From Vulgatibacter incomptus (lineage in GTDB: Bacteria > Myxococcota > Myxococcia > Myxococcales > Vulgatibacteraceae): DNA of 64,000 bases. Positions 1 through 8,542 of the stretch are shown one piece after another (within the stretch, counting starts at the first letter, position 1; each line of letters starts with the position of its first letter). Location: the NCBI RefSeq assembly GCF_001263175.1, contig NZ_CP012332.1, positions 2,291,501 to 2,355,500 of the forward strand. Direction: 5' to 3'. The translations under genes and the position numbers were made by a program. The notes beneath the pieces were generated by a model. It was given only the letters and a program-made list of their open reading frames with translations, searched no databases and had not been told where the DNA came from.

Positions 1-929
1 ATCTCGATGAAGGCGCCGTAGTCGGTGAGCGAGACGATCTTGCCCTTGACGCGGGTGCCGACCGGGTACTTCTCGTCGGCGCGGTGCCAGGGGTCCTCCT
101 GGATCTGCTTGAGGCCCAGGGAGACGCGCTCGGTCTGCGGGTCGAACTTGAGGACGACGACGCGAACCTCGTCACCGACGTTGAAGACCTCGCTCGGGTG
201 GCCGACGCGGCCCCAAGACATGTCGGTGATGTGGAGGAGGCCGTCGATGCCGCCGAGGTCGATGAAGGCGCCGTAGTCGGTGAGGTTCTTGACCACACCC
301 TTGAGGATCGCGCCTTCCTTGAGCTTGAGGAGCGTGTCCTTCTTGAGCTCCTCACGCTGCTTCTCGAGGAGGACCCGGCGGGAGAGCACGATGTTGCCGC
401 GCTTCTTGTTGAACTTGATGACCTTGAAGTCGAAGTCCTTGCCGATGAACTGATCGAGGTTCCGCACCGGGCGGATGTCGACCTGCGAACCGGGGAGGAA
501 CGCCTTCACGCCGATGTCGACGGAGAGGCCGCCCTTCACGCGCCCGACGATCATGCCGTGGACCAGCTCGTCGCGCTCGCACGCGGCCGAGATCTCGTCC
601 CAGATCCGCATCTTGTCGGCCTTCTCCTTGGAGAGGACGACCATGCCGGTCTCGTTCTCGCGCGACTCGAGCAGCACCTCGACCGGATCACCGACCTTGA
701 CGAGAGTCTCGCCCTTGGCGTTGGTGAACTCCGCGAGCGGGACCTGCCCTTCGGACTTGTAGCCGACGTCGACGATGGCGAAGTCCTTGGTGACCTGGAT
801 CACGGTCCCCTTGACGACCTCGCCCTCCTTGAGGACGCCCTCGCCGCCACGCTCCTTGAGCGAGGCCTCGAACAGCTCCGCAAAGCTCTCTTCGTGTTCT
901 TCCGTGTGACCCTGGGTATCAATGCTCAT
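1..929 (-). CDS. rpsA: 30S ribosomal protein S1, 5' part (runs off window)
   Basis: S1 binds mRNA on the 30S subunit and helps translation initiation. The minus-strand frame opens with ATG at 929 and continues without a stop to the window edge, about 309 codons. The translation shows successive S1 (OB-fold) repeats: an acidic N-terminus, then repeats with motifs such as VVKGTV, VDVGYKSEGQVPL, GLSVDIGVKAFLPGSQVD and KNLTDYGAFIDLGGIDGLLH, and the start of a further repeat at the edge. Full-length S1 usually has about 550-570 residues and six repeats, so roughly the C-terminal 45% lies outside. It follows ispH and cmk on the same strand, an order common in delta-proteobacterial genomes. A consensus-like promoter lies about 130 bases upstream. 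Confidence 0.95.
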   Translation of the reverse strand, partial: MSIDTQGHTEEHEESFAELFEASLKERGGEGVLKEGEVVKGTVIQVTKDFAIVDVGYKSEGQVPLAEFTNAKGETLVKVGDPVEVLLESRENETGMVVLSKEKADKMRIWDEISAACERDELVHGMIVGRVKGGLSVDIGVKAFLPGSQVDIRPVRNLDQFIGKDFDFKVIKFNKKRGNIVLSRRVLLEKQREELKKDTLLKLKEGAILKGVVKNLTDYGAFIDLGGIDGLLHITDMSWGRVGHPSEVFNVGDEVRVVVLKFDPQTERVSLGLKQIQEDPWHRADEKYPVGTRVKGKIVSLTDYGAFIE

Positions 930-1058
930 GGAAATGAGAATCTCTCTTCGCTTCTACGAAACGCCCCCTGGTTCACGAATGGGGAACGCCGACACGGGGA
1001 GCGATGCCGGGACCCGACAAAATTCAACCGATTTCACGCGGTCTGCGAGAAAACGCGC

Positions 1059-1087
1059 ACGCTAGTCGCGCGATTCCAGGTTGTCAA
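1059..1087 (-). promoter_or_regulatory. Probable sigma70 promoter for rpsA
   Basis: On the minus strand a perfect -35 TTGACA (1082-1087) is followed after 17 bases by TAGCGT (1059-1064) as a -10 with TA...T conserved. Transcription would start near 1052, giving a leader of about 120 bases before the rpsA ATG at 929. The promoter sits just after the ispH stop, so rpsA may be transcribed both from here and by read-through. Confidence 0.55.
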
Positions 1088-1146
1088 GCGAGCCCGCAAA
1101 GCAGGAGGAGCGGCCTGTCGACACCGGAAATCTGACGTCGACCCGC

Positions 1147-2055
1147 TCAACGATTGGCGTGCGTCGGCTCGAACGATGGGCTGTGGAACCGGCGCTCCGC
1201 TGCCCCGTCCGGCGCGAAGGCCGCGATCGCCCTGGCCACGTCGTCGATCACGTCGTCCGGGGTAGAAGCGCCCGCCGAGATCCCGATCTCGCGGAAGCCG
1301 TGGAACCAGCTGACATCCAGCTCGTCCGAGCGCTCCACGTGGTGGACCCGCTCGTGCGGAAGGAACTCCGCCCCGATCTCCGCGAGGTGCCGGGTGTTGG
1401 CGCTCATCTTCCCGCCTACGACGATCAGGACCTCGACCTTCTCGCAGAGCTCCCGCACCTCGGTCTGCCGCTCGCCGGTGTCGTAGCAGATCGTGTTGAG
1501 GGCCCTCACCTCGCGGAACCTCAGGGAAGCCTCGCCCACGACCTTCTTGAAGTAGGTGGAGTCGTTGGTGGTCTGGGAGATCACCGCGACCTTCTTCACG
1601 CCAGGAAGCGCGGGGATCTCCGCGCCGGTGCGGAGGATCGTGTAGGGGCCCTCGGCGTAGGAGGCGACGCCCTTGATCTCGGCGTGGTTCGCGTCGCCGA
1701 CGATGATCAGGTGGTAGCCGTCCCGGGAGAGGCGCTGGGCCATCACCTGCGGGAACTTCACGTACGGGCACGTGCCGTCGATGACGTCGAGCTTGCGCTC
1801 CTTCGCGAGCGCCTGCTGGGGGACCACCGCGCCGTGCGTCCGGATGATCAGGGTGGTGTCGTCCGGGACGTCCTCGACCCGCTCGTAGACCTTGACGCCC
1901 TGCGACTCGAACTTGGCGATGACCTGGGGGTTGTGAATCACCGGGCCGAGGGTCGCCACGGGCGCCTTGGCGTCCGCCGTGGTCTCGAGCACCTTGTTCA
2001 CGGTGCGCCGCACGCCCCAGCAGAAACCCGCAGTCCTCGCGATGGTGATCCTCAT
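1147..2055 (-). CDS. ispH: 4-hydroxy-3-methylbut-2-enyl diphosphate reductase (IspH/LytB)
   Basis: Last enzyme of the MEP isoprenoid pathway, a cytosolic [4Fe-4S] protein that reduces HMBPP to IPP and DMAPP. The 302-residue protein is full length. The three cluster cysteines are at C12 (GFCWGVRR), C96 (GTCPYVK) and C190 (ICYDT). Substrate-binding H41 (HNP), H74 (THG), H124 and E126 fall at the same positions as in the E. coli enzyme. ATG start at 2055. It begins 11 bases after cmk ends, so the two are probably cotranscribed, and rpsA follows downstream. Confidence 0.97.
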   Translation of the reverse strand: MRITIARTAGFCWGVRRTVNKVLETTADAKAPVATLGPVIHNPQVIAKFESQGVKVYERVEDVPDDTTLIIRTHGAVVPQQALAKERKLDVIDGTCPYVKFPQVMAQRLSRDGYHLIIVGDANHAEIKGVASYAEGPYTILRTGAEIPALPGVKKVAVISQTTNDSTYFKKVVGEASLRFREVRALNTICYDTGERQTEVRELCEKVEVLIVVGGKMSANTRHLAEIGAEFLPHERVHHVERSDELDVSWFHGFREIGISAGASTPDDVIDDVARAIAAFAPDGAAERRFHSPSFEPTHANR

Positions 2056-2066
2056 CCCGCTCCGTC

Positions 2067-2795
2067 CTAATCCCGGCTCGAACCCGCCGCCAGCCGTCGT
2101 CGCACCTCGGCGACGATCGTGTCCACGACCTCGTCCTTCGACATCGACGTCGAGTCGATCCGCACCGCGTCGTCGGCGGGGCGCAGCGGGGCGATCGGCC
2201 GCTCCATGTCGCTGCGATCGCGCTTCTCCTGGTCCGCGAGGACCTCGTCGAAGCCGACCTTCTCGCCCTTTGCCACCAGCTCGTCGTAGCGCCTTCGCGC
2301 GCGGGCCTCCGCCGAAGCCGTGAGGAAGAACTTCGCGTCCGCGTCGGGGAAGACGACGGTGCCGATGTCGCGGCCCTCGAGGACCGCGCCGGCCTCCGCG
2401 CTACGGGCTAGGCGCCTCTGCAGCTCGAGGAGCCCGCTCCGGACCACGGGCCTCGCGGAGACGGCGGACGCGCCCAGGGAGATCGCGGGCGTGCGGATCT
2501 CCTTCGAGACGTCCTCGCCACCCAGGAGGACGGCCTGGCCGCCGCCCTGCACCTGGCGGAGCTCGAGCGGCAGCGACTCGAGCAGGCGTCCGAGCCCGTC
2601 GTCGTCGTCGAAAGCGATCCCCGCCCGCGAGGCCGCGAGGGCCACCGTTCGGTAGATCGCGCCGGTGTCGACCAACGTGAACCCGAGCCGCTCTGCGACG
2701 AGGCGGCTCACGGTGCTCTTGCCTGCTCCGGCAGGGCCGTCGATGGCGACGAGAAACGCCCTGCCCCCCCCAGGGACATCGTCCTCGTCGCTCAC
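2067..2795 (-). CDS. cmk: Cytidylate kinase
   Basis: Phosphorylates CMP/dCMP to the diphosphate using ATP. The reading frame is open far upstream through hisC, but the real start is GTG at 2795, which overlaps the hisC stop as GTGA (2792-2795) and implies translational coupling. That gives 242 residues, normal for Cmk. The P-loop GPAGAGKST is at about residues 20-28, followed by the CMP-binding region (DTGAIYRTVAL) and ALEGRDIGTVVFPDA. The DRSDMERPIAPLRPA segment near residue 210 is also typical of the family. The extension before the P-loop (about 12 residues) is slightly longer than usual. Confidence 0.94.
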   Translation of the reverse strand: MSDEDDVPGGGRAFLVAIDGPAGAGKSTVSRLVAERLGFTLVDTGAIYRTVALAASRAGIAFDDDDGLGRLLESLPLELRQVQGGGQAVLLGGEDVSKEIRTPAISLGASAVSARPVVRSGLLELQRRLARSAEAGAVLEGRDIGTVVFPDADAKFFLTASAEARARRRYDELVAKGEKVGFDEVLADQEKRDRSDMERPIAPLRPADDAVRIDSTSMSKDEVVDTIVAEVRRRLAAGSSRD

Positions 2796-3880
2796 GCCGA
2801 GAGGACCTTCTTCAGAGCGCCGAGGAGCTTCTCGTGGTCCTGCTCGGTGCCCGTGTTGATGCGCAGGCTGGAGTGGAAGCCATAGCCCCCCATCGGACGG
2901 GTGATCACGCCCTCGCGCAGGAGCGCCTCGAAGAGCGGCATGGCCGGACGGTGGAAGTCCACGAGCATGAAATTCGACTGCGACGGCGTGAGGGACAACC
3001 CGAGGCCCGGGAGCTCGGCGGTGAGCTGGTCGAGCCCCTTCCGGTTCAGCTCCACCGTGCGGCGCACGTGCTCCTGATCGTCCAGCGCCGCGATCCCGCC
3101 TGCCTGGGCGATCACCGAGACGTTGAAGGGCGCGCGGACCCGGTTCACGAAGTCGACGAGCTCCGGCCGGGCGATGCCGTAGCCCAGGCGCATGCCCGCG
3201 AGGCCGTAGGCCTTCGAGAAGGTCCGGAGGATGATGAGGTTGGGGAAGCGGGCGCGGAGCGCCATGGTGTTCGGATAGTCGGCGGCCTGGACGTACTCGA
3301 AGTAGGCCTCGTCCATGACGACCAGGACCTTCTCGCCGACCGACTCCAGGAACCGGACGAGCGCGGCCTCGGTCTGGTAGCTGCCCGTGGGGTTGTCGGG
3401 GTTGGCGATGAAGACGAGGCGGGTCTTCGGCGTGACCGCAGCCGCCATCGCCTCGAGGTCGTAGTGCCGCTCCTTCATCGGCACCTCGACGAACTTCCGG
3501 CCCACCGCCTGCGCCGAGATCTTGTAGACGACGAAGGTGCCCGCGGAGATCAGCAGCTCGTCGTCCCCGTGGACGAAGGTGCGGATCAGGAACTCGATGA
3601 GCTCGTTCGAGCCGTTGCCCAGCATGAGCTCGGCCGGGGTCACCTTGAGGAAGTCCGCCAGCCGGTTCTTGAAGTAGAAGCTCGCGCCGTCCGGGTAGAG
3701 GTGCATCTTGGGCAGCGCACGGGCGATCGCCTCCATCGCCTTGGGCGACGGCCCGAGCGGGTTCTCGTTCGAGGCCAGCTTGACGGCGTTCTTGATGCCG
3801 TACTCGCGCTCGGTCTCCTCGATCGGCTTGCCGGGGACGTAGGGGGAGAGGCTGCTGATGAAGGACGGGACGAGAGACAT
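2792..3880 (-). CDS. hisC: Histidinol-phosphate aminotransferase
   Basis: PLP-dependent class I/II aminotransferase that makes L-histidinol phosphate from imidazole acetol phosphate. Some members of this family also act on aromatic keto acids. The 362-residue protein is full length. ASNENPLGPSP near residue 36 is the HisC signature. The NPDNPTG loop is near 160 and the PLP-binding lysine is K223 in TFSKAYGLAGMRLGYG. No other his gene lies nearby, so a role in aromatic amino-acid synthesis cannot be excluded. Its stop overlaps the cmk start by four bases. Confidence 0.92.
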   Translation of the reverse strand: MSLVPSFISSLSPYVPGKPIEETEREYGIKNAVKLASNENPLGPSPKAMEAIARALPKMHLYPDGASFYFKNRLADFLKVTPAELMLGNGSNELIEFLIRTFVHGDDELLISAGTFVVYKISAQAVGRKFVEVPMKERHYDLEAMAAAVTPKTRLVFIANPDNPTGSYQTEAALVRFLESVGEKVLVVMDEAYFEYVQAADYPNTMALRARFPNLIILRTFSKAYGLAGMRLGYGIARPELVDFVNRVRAPFNVSVIAQAGGIAALDDQEHVRRTVELNRKGLDQLTAELPGLGLSLTPSQSNFMLVDFHRPAMPLFEALLREGVITRPMGGYGFHSSLRINTGTEQDHEKLLGALKKVLSA

Positions 3881-3936
3881 CGAGACTTCTCCGTGCGGGG
3901 TTCAGGCGAAGGGTCGGGCGAACGGTCGGCCCTGAG

Positions 3937-4902
3937 TCAGACCACTTCCTCATCGAAGACGCCGAGGGCGCGGAACCGCGCGTAGCGGTCGGCCACGAGC
4001 TGCTCGGGCGACAGCTTGCGCAGCTCCGCGAGGTGGCGGCGCATCGCCTCCCCGACGTTCTCCGCGGTCTTCGCGTGGTCGCGGTGGGCGCCGCCAGGGG
4101 CCTCGGGGACCACCTCGTCGACGATGTTGAAGCCCTTCAGGTCGCGGGCGGTCAAGCGGAGCGCGTCGGCGGCCTTCTCGGCCTTGGTCGGATCCCGGTA
4201 GAGGATCGACGAGCAGGCCTCCGGGCTGATCACGGAGTACACGCCGAACTCGAGCATCAGCACCCGGTTGCCCACGCCGAGGGCGATGGCGCCGCCGGAG
4301 CCTCCCTCGCCGATCACGGTGCAGATCACGGGGACCGTGAGGCGGGCCATCACCTCGAGGTTGTACGCGATCGCCTCGGCCTGGCCCCGCTCCTCGGCCC
4401 CGATCCCGGGATACGCGCCAGCGGTGTCGATGAAGGTCAGGATCGGGCGGCGGAAACGCTCGGCCAGCTCCATGAGCCGCAGCGCCTTCCGGTACCCCTC
4501 GGGACGCGGCATCCCGAAGTTGCGCTGCATGTTCTCCTTGGTGGAGCGGCCCTTCTGGTGACCGATCACCAGGACCGGCTCGCCGTCGAAGCGCGCGAAG
4601 CCGCCGACGATCGCCGGATCCTCGCCGAAGCGCCGATCGCCGTGGAGCTCGACGAAGTCCGTGAAGAGGTGGCGGACGTAGTCGAGGGTATAGGGCCGGG
4701 CCTGGTGCCGGGAGAGCTGCACGATCTGCCAGCGGCTCAGGTCTGCGAAGATCTCCTTCTGGAGCTTCTTCGACTTCTTCTCGAGCTTCACGAGCTCGTC
4801 CGCGAAGTCGGCGGTACCGGCGGCGGAGAGCTGCTTCAGCTCCTCGATCTTCGATTCGAGCTCGAGCAGGGGCTTCTCGAACTCCAGCGCGTAATGGCTC
4901 AT
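3937..4902 (-). CDS. accA: Acetyl-CoA carboxylase carboxyltransferase subunit alpha
   Basis: Alpha subunit of the cytosolic carboxyltransferase that moves the carboxyl group from biotin-BCCP to acetyl-CoA, the first committed step of fatty-acid synthesis; the beta subunit AccD is not in the window. The 321-residue length matches the family. Visible features are the N-terminal helical segment ([13 protein letters not shown]), [44 protein letters not shown] and the oxyanion-hole [15 protein letters not shown] start at 4902. It ends 56 bases before hisC on the same strand. Confidence 0.96.
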   Translation of the reverse strand: MSHYALEFEKPLLELESKIEELKQLSAAGTADFADELVKLEKKSKKLQKEIFADLSRWQIVQLSRHQARPYTLDYVRHLFTDFVELHGDRRFGEDPAIVGGFARFDGEPVLVIGHQKGRSTKENMQRNFGMPRPEGYRKALRLMELAERFRRPILTFIDTAGAYPGIGAEERGQAEAIAYNLEVMARLTVPVICTVIGEGGSGGAIALGVGNRVLMLEFGVYSVISPEACSSILYRDPTKAEKAADALRLTARDLKGFNIVDEVVPEAPGGAHRDHAKTAENVGEAMRRHLAELRKLSPEQLVADRYARFRALGVFDEEVV

Positions 4903-4982
4903 GGGAGGGGCGATTTAGCATCCACGGCGAGCGGAGTAAACGCCGCCATGCGTCGCACACCCTGGATGGCCACCCTGGGCCC

Positions 4983-5300
4983 ATGGGAAGGCTCGCCCTC
5001 CTGCTCGCTCTCCTCCTGGCCCCGGCGCACCTCCGCGCCCATCCGGACCACGGTCCCGCGATCCCGTGGTGCCCGCTCTACGACTCCGGAATTGCACGCG
5101 AGACCCATGGGGACGCGGCCGTCCGCCTCGCCCGAACGGTCCTCGAGCGGGGCAACCCGACCTACGCCATGCGGATGATCGCCCGGGAGGCGCGGACCTC
5201 CGCCGACGCGGCCCTCGTCCTGGCCGAAGCTCTCGAGCAGCTGGGCGATTCGGAGGGCGCAGCCCTGGCGCGGTCGAGGGCGACGCACCTCGCGCCCTGA
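4983..5300 (+). CDS. Small secreted protein, possible TPR-like fold
   Basis: I do not recognise a named family. The 105-residue product starts with a likely signal peptide (MGRLALLLALLLAPAHLRA), so it should be exported. The mature part has one cysteine and helical repeats rich in alanine and arginine (AVRLARTVLERGNPTYAMRMIA, then ALVLAEALEQLGDSEGAALARS) that resemble one and a half tetratricopeptide motifs. It starts 80 bases from the divergent accA start and precedes the helicase gene by about 150 bases. Codon use matches that of its neighbours, which supports it as real, but it could be over-predicted. Confidence 0.55.
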   Translation: MGRLALLLALLLAPAHLRAHPDHGPAIPWCPLYDSGIARETHGDAAVRLARTVLERGNPTYAMRMIAREARTSADAALVLAEALEQLGDSEGAALARSRATHLAP

Positions 5301-5452
5301 AGCGTCCGTCTCCGAAGCTGTCGCAAAGAAGCCGGCGACGCTCGACCAGGGTGGGAGCGGATCCGCGCGACCCAACGACAGAAATCTAGCTTGTTTTCCC
5401 TGGAATTACAAGCCGTTGACACGTGGTTGCTTCGAGTCCAGGTTCCGCATCC

Positions 5453-7609
5453 ATGACGCCCGCCCTGCACCCCGCCATCGCCGAAGAGGAGGCCCTCCTC
5501 GCCCGCGTACACGCCGCCCTCGTCTCGCGAAAGTCCCGGCGCTCGAATCGGGTGTCGTCCGACGAGCTCCGGGAGCTCAGGGACGAGGCAGTGGAGGTAC
5601 GGGCGGAGGACGCATCGGGCCTCCTCCACGAGCTGGCGCTGAAGCAGCGGCTGCGGAACCTGCCGGATCGCTTCCGCGAGAACGAGGTCTCGGCCGACTC
5701 GCCCTACCTCGGGCACCTGCGGATCCGCGACGGCAACGAGGTCCGCGACTACCTCCTCGGCCACGCCACCTTCATCGACGACGGGATCCGGCTGGTCGAC
5801 TGGCGGGTCGCGCCGGTGGCGCAGATCTTCTACCGCTACCGGGAAGGGGACTCGTTCGAGGAGTCCTTTCCGGGCAGGGACGTGAGCGGCGTGGTGGAGC
5901 TTCGCCGGGTGGTCGTGATCCACCGGGGCGTGCTGGTGCAGATCCTCGGCGACGACTTTGCGCTCTGGCGAGGTCCCGATGGCAGCTGGACCTCCGAGGA
6001 TCGCGCGGTCTTCGCCATGAGCCCCGGCGGCGCAGGGAGCGCCGCGAGGCCGGGGATGCTCGGCGTGGGAATCGGCGAGCGCGAGGCCCGCACCGACGTC
6101 ACCGCCCTCCTCGACGCCGAGCAGTTCCGGGCGATCTCGACTCCGCCCGAAGAGCCCCTGCTGGTGCTGGGAAGCGCCGGGAGCGGCAAGACTACCGTGG
6201 CCCTCCACCGCCTCGCGCGGCTCACCGCGAAGGATCCGGCGCGCTACCCGGTCGCCCGCTCCCGCGTCGTGGTTCCCGAGGAAGGCCTCGCCCGGCTGTC
6301 GGCCAGACTCCTGCAGCCCATCGGCGGGGGCCCGGCCCAGGTCCGGACCATGGACTCGGCCTTCGTCGCCCTGGCCAACCACGTATTCGGCAAGCTCCCT
6401 CCGCTCTGCATGGAGCCCCCTGCCCTCGTCTCCAGCCTGAAGCGGCACCCGGCCCTCTACGATGCCCTCCGCAAGCGGCTCGGAGGGAAGCGCGACGAGG
6501 ACGGGGCGCCGTCGCTCCACCGCGAGCCGGAGGCGAGCAATCGAAAAGAAGCGCCCTCGCGCGAAGCGCGAGCTGAAGAAAGCGGGCCCGCACCCGCGGG
6601 ACCGATTTCTTTATTCGCGCTCCGGCGGAGGCTCGCCACCCTCTTCACCGATCGGACCTTCCTCGGCGGCGTCGTCGCCGCGAGCGGCGGCACGCTGCCA
6701 ATCCCCGCCATCGAGGACACGGTCCAGCACACGATGAAGCAGCTCGCTGCCACCCTCGATCGGCAGCTCGCCTCGATCACCGACGACGAACGCAAGCAGG
6801 CCATCGACGGCAGGAACCTCGCCGAGGGGACCCCGGACGAGCTCGCGGGCTCCATCGACGTGGAGGAGCTCCCGCTGCTCCTCGCGATCCTCGCGTGGAG
6901 GGGAGCGCTCCGGCTGCCCGAGGTCTCGCACCTGGTGCTCGACGAAGCGGAGGACTTCTCCCTCTTCGACCTGGAGGCCCTCGCGGGCCTCGTCCGCCGC
7001 ACCGGCCGCGTCACCCTCGCCGGCGACGAGGCCCAGCAGACCCACGCGAGCTTCGCCGGGTGGGAGCGCTCCCTCGCGACCCTCGGCGTCGCCGGCGCGT
7101 CCACCTGCCGCCTGCCCGTCTCCTACCGCTGCCCGAGGCCCATCGCCGAGGTCGCCCGAGAGATTCTGGGGCATCTCGCGCCGCAGGCGCCGGCACGCGC
7201 CTCCCGCGACGGGGCGCCGGTGGGACGCTTCGCCTTCCCCGACGAGGCGCAGGCGTGGCTCTTCCTCTCGGGCGCCCTGCGGGATCTCGTCGAGCGGGAG
7301 CCCCGCGCGTCGGTGGCGGTGATCGCCCACGACGCTGCCACGGCCCGGCGCTTCCACGGCCTCGTGGAGGAGATCGCCTCCGCCCGGCTCGTCGCCGACG
7401 GCAGGTTCACCTTCGAGCCAGGCCTCGACGTCACCGACGTCGACTGCGTGAAGGGCCTCGAGTTCGACTACGTGGTGGTGCCCGACGCGACCGCCGCGGC
7501 CTGGCCCGAGACGGACGACGGCCGGAGGCGCCTCCACGTCGCGGTCACCCGTGCGTCACACCAGCTCTGGCTGGTCTCGCCGGGGACGGCTTCGGCCCGC
7601 CTGCCCTGA
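5453..7609 (+). CDS. HelD/UvrD-like superfamily I helicase
   Basis: A 718-residue SF1 ATPase resembling HelD, the motor that removes stalled RNA polymerase from DNA. The N-terminus is a charged helical region (EEEALLARVHAAL, RELRDEAVEVRAE). It is followed by the family's IDDGIRLVDWRVAPVAQIFYR block, Walker A GSAGSGKTT near residue 240, Walker B LVLDEAEDF, the YRCPRPI motif and motif VI-like RRRLHVAVTRASHQLWLV. A low-conservation charged insert lies around residues 345-395. ATG 5453 is preferred; an in-frame GTG at 5423 would add ten residues. It converges with miaA 12 bases downstream. DNA-repair helicase is the alternative reading. Confidence 0.8.
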   Translation: MTPALHPAIAEEEALLARVHAALVSRKSRRSNRVSSDELRELRDEAVEVRAEDASGLLHELALKQRLRNLPDRFRENEVSADSPYLGHLRIRDGNEVRDYLLGHATFIDDGIRLVDWRVAPVAQIFYRYREGDSFEESFPGRDVSGVVELRRVVVIHRGVLVQILGDDFALWRGPDGSWTSEDRAVFAMSPGGAGSAARPGMLGVGIGEREARTDVTALLDAEQFRAISTPPEEPLLVLGSAGSGKTTVALHRLARLTAKDPARYPVARSRVVVPEEGLARLSARLLQPIGGGPAQVRTMDSAFVALANHVFGKLPPLCMEPPALVSSLKRHPALYDALRKRLGGKRDEDGAPSLHREPEASNRKEAPSREARAEESGPAPAGPISLFALRRRLATLFTDRTFLGGVVAASGGTLPIPAIEDTVQHTMKQLAATLDRQLASITDDERKQAIDGRNLAEGTPDELAGSIDVEELPLLLAILAWRGALRLPEVSHLVLDEAEDFSLFDLEALAGLVRRTGRVTLAGDEAQQTHASFAGWERSLATLGVAGASTCRLPVSYRCPRPIAEVAREILGHLAPQAPARASRDGAPVGRFAFPDEAQAWLFLSGALRDLVEREPRASVAVIAHDAATARRFHGLVEEIASARLVADGRFTFEPGLDVTDVDCVKGLEFDYVVVPDATAAAWPETDDGRRRLHVAVTRASHQLWLVSPGTASARLP

Positions 7610-7621
7610 GATCGTCCGGCT

Positions 7622-8542
7622 CTAGGCCGCCGAGTCGAGCTTCTTCACGAGCGCGTCCGCGTCCGGCGGCCAGGGGAGCCACTCCACCTCGGGCATCGCC
7701 CGGAACCACGTGAGCTGCCGCTTCGCGTAGCGGCGCTGCTCGAGGCGGGTGCGCTCGATCGCCTCCTCGAGAGAGAGCGCGCCTTCGGCGTGGGCGAGGG
7801 CCTCGCGGTAGCCCATGATCCTCTCGAGCCGCGGCCGGACGCGCTCGTCCCGGGCGAGCCCGACCGCCTCGTCGACCAGCCCCTCCTCGAACATCCGCGC
7901 GGCACGTGCCTCGACCCGGCGGTATAGGAGGTCCCTCGGCGGAGACAGGCCCCACACGAGCGGGCGATATCGAGCCTCGCGCAGGGCGTGGCGCGCGTGG
8001 TGGGCGCTGATCGTCTCGCCCGTGATGCGATGGACCTCCAGCGCGCGGACGATCCGCACGAGATCCGCCGGCGGCATCCGGGCTGCCGCCTCGGGATCGA
8101 TCTCCGCGAGCTCCTGGTGGAGGGTCGCCGCCCCCTCCTCCTCCGCGCGCCGGATCAAGGCCTGCCGCAAGGCCTCGTCCTTCGGCGGGGCATCGAAGAT
8201 CCCATGGAGGAGCGAGCGCAGGTAGAGGCCGGTGCCCCCCACCACGAGGGGGATCCGCCCGCGCGATCGGATCTCGGCGATGGCGGCGTCGGCGCGCTCC
8301 ACGAACCGCGCGGCGGAGAAGTCCTCCCAGGGCTCGGCCACGTCGATCAGGTGGTGGGGCACCTGCGCGCGCTCCGCCGCCGTCGGCTTGGCGGTGCCGA
8401 TGTCGAGGCTGCGGTACACCGCCTGCGAGTCGCAGGAGACGATCTCGATCGGCAGCCGCGCAGCGAGCTCGAGGGCCAGGGCCGTCTTCCCGCCTGCCGT
8501 CGGTCCGACGATGGCGGCGAGTGGATGCCCCGGGGATCCCAT
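7622..8542 (-). CDS. miaA: tRNA dimethylallyltransferase
   Basis: Transfers a dimethylallyl group to N6 of A37 in tRNAs reading UNN codons. The 306-residue protein has the P-loop GPTAGGKTALALEL at about residues 13-26, the substrate motif SCDSQAVYRSLDIGTAKPT, PHHLIDV, the VVGGTGLYLRSL motif and the C-terminal QRRYAKRQLTWFR tRNA-binding element. ATG 8542 overlaps the hisS stop by one base (TGATG). The DMAPP substrate comes from the pathway that ends with IspH, also encoded in this window. Confidence 0.96.
   Translation of the reverse strand: MGSPGHPLAAIVGPTAGGKTALALELAARLPIEIVSCDSQAVYRSLDIGTAKPTAAERAQVPHHLIDVAEPWEDFSAARFVERADAAIAEIRSRGRIPLVVGGTGLYLRSLLHGIFDAPPKDEALRQALIRRAEEEGAATLHQELAEIDPEAAARMPPADLVRIVRALEVHRITGETISAHHARHALREARYRPLVWGLSPPRDLLYRRVEARAARMFEEGLVDEAVGLARDERVRPRLERIMGYREALAHAEGALSLEEAIERTRLEQRRYAKRQLTWFRAMPEVEWLPWPPDADALVKKLDSAA

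Noticed and set aside
84-1265. 393-codon plus-strand frame at the left end
   Set aside because: It is antisense to rpsA and extends into ispH. The minus strand encodes clear S1 repeats, and the plus product is low-complexity Asp/Leu/Val/Glu.
5414-5445. TTGACA near 5415 as a promoter for the helicase gene
   Set aside because: No acceptable -10 lies 16-18 bases downstream.
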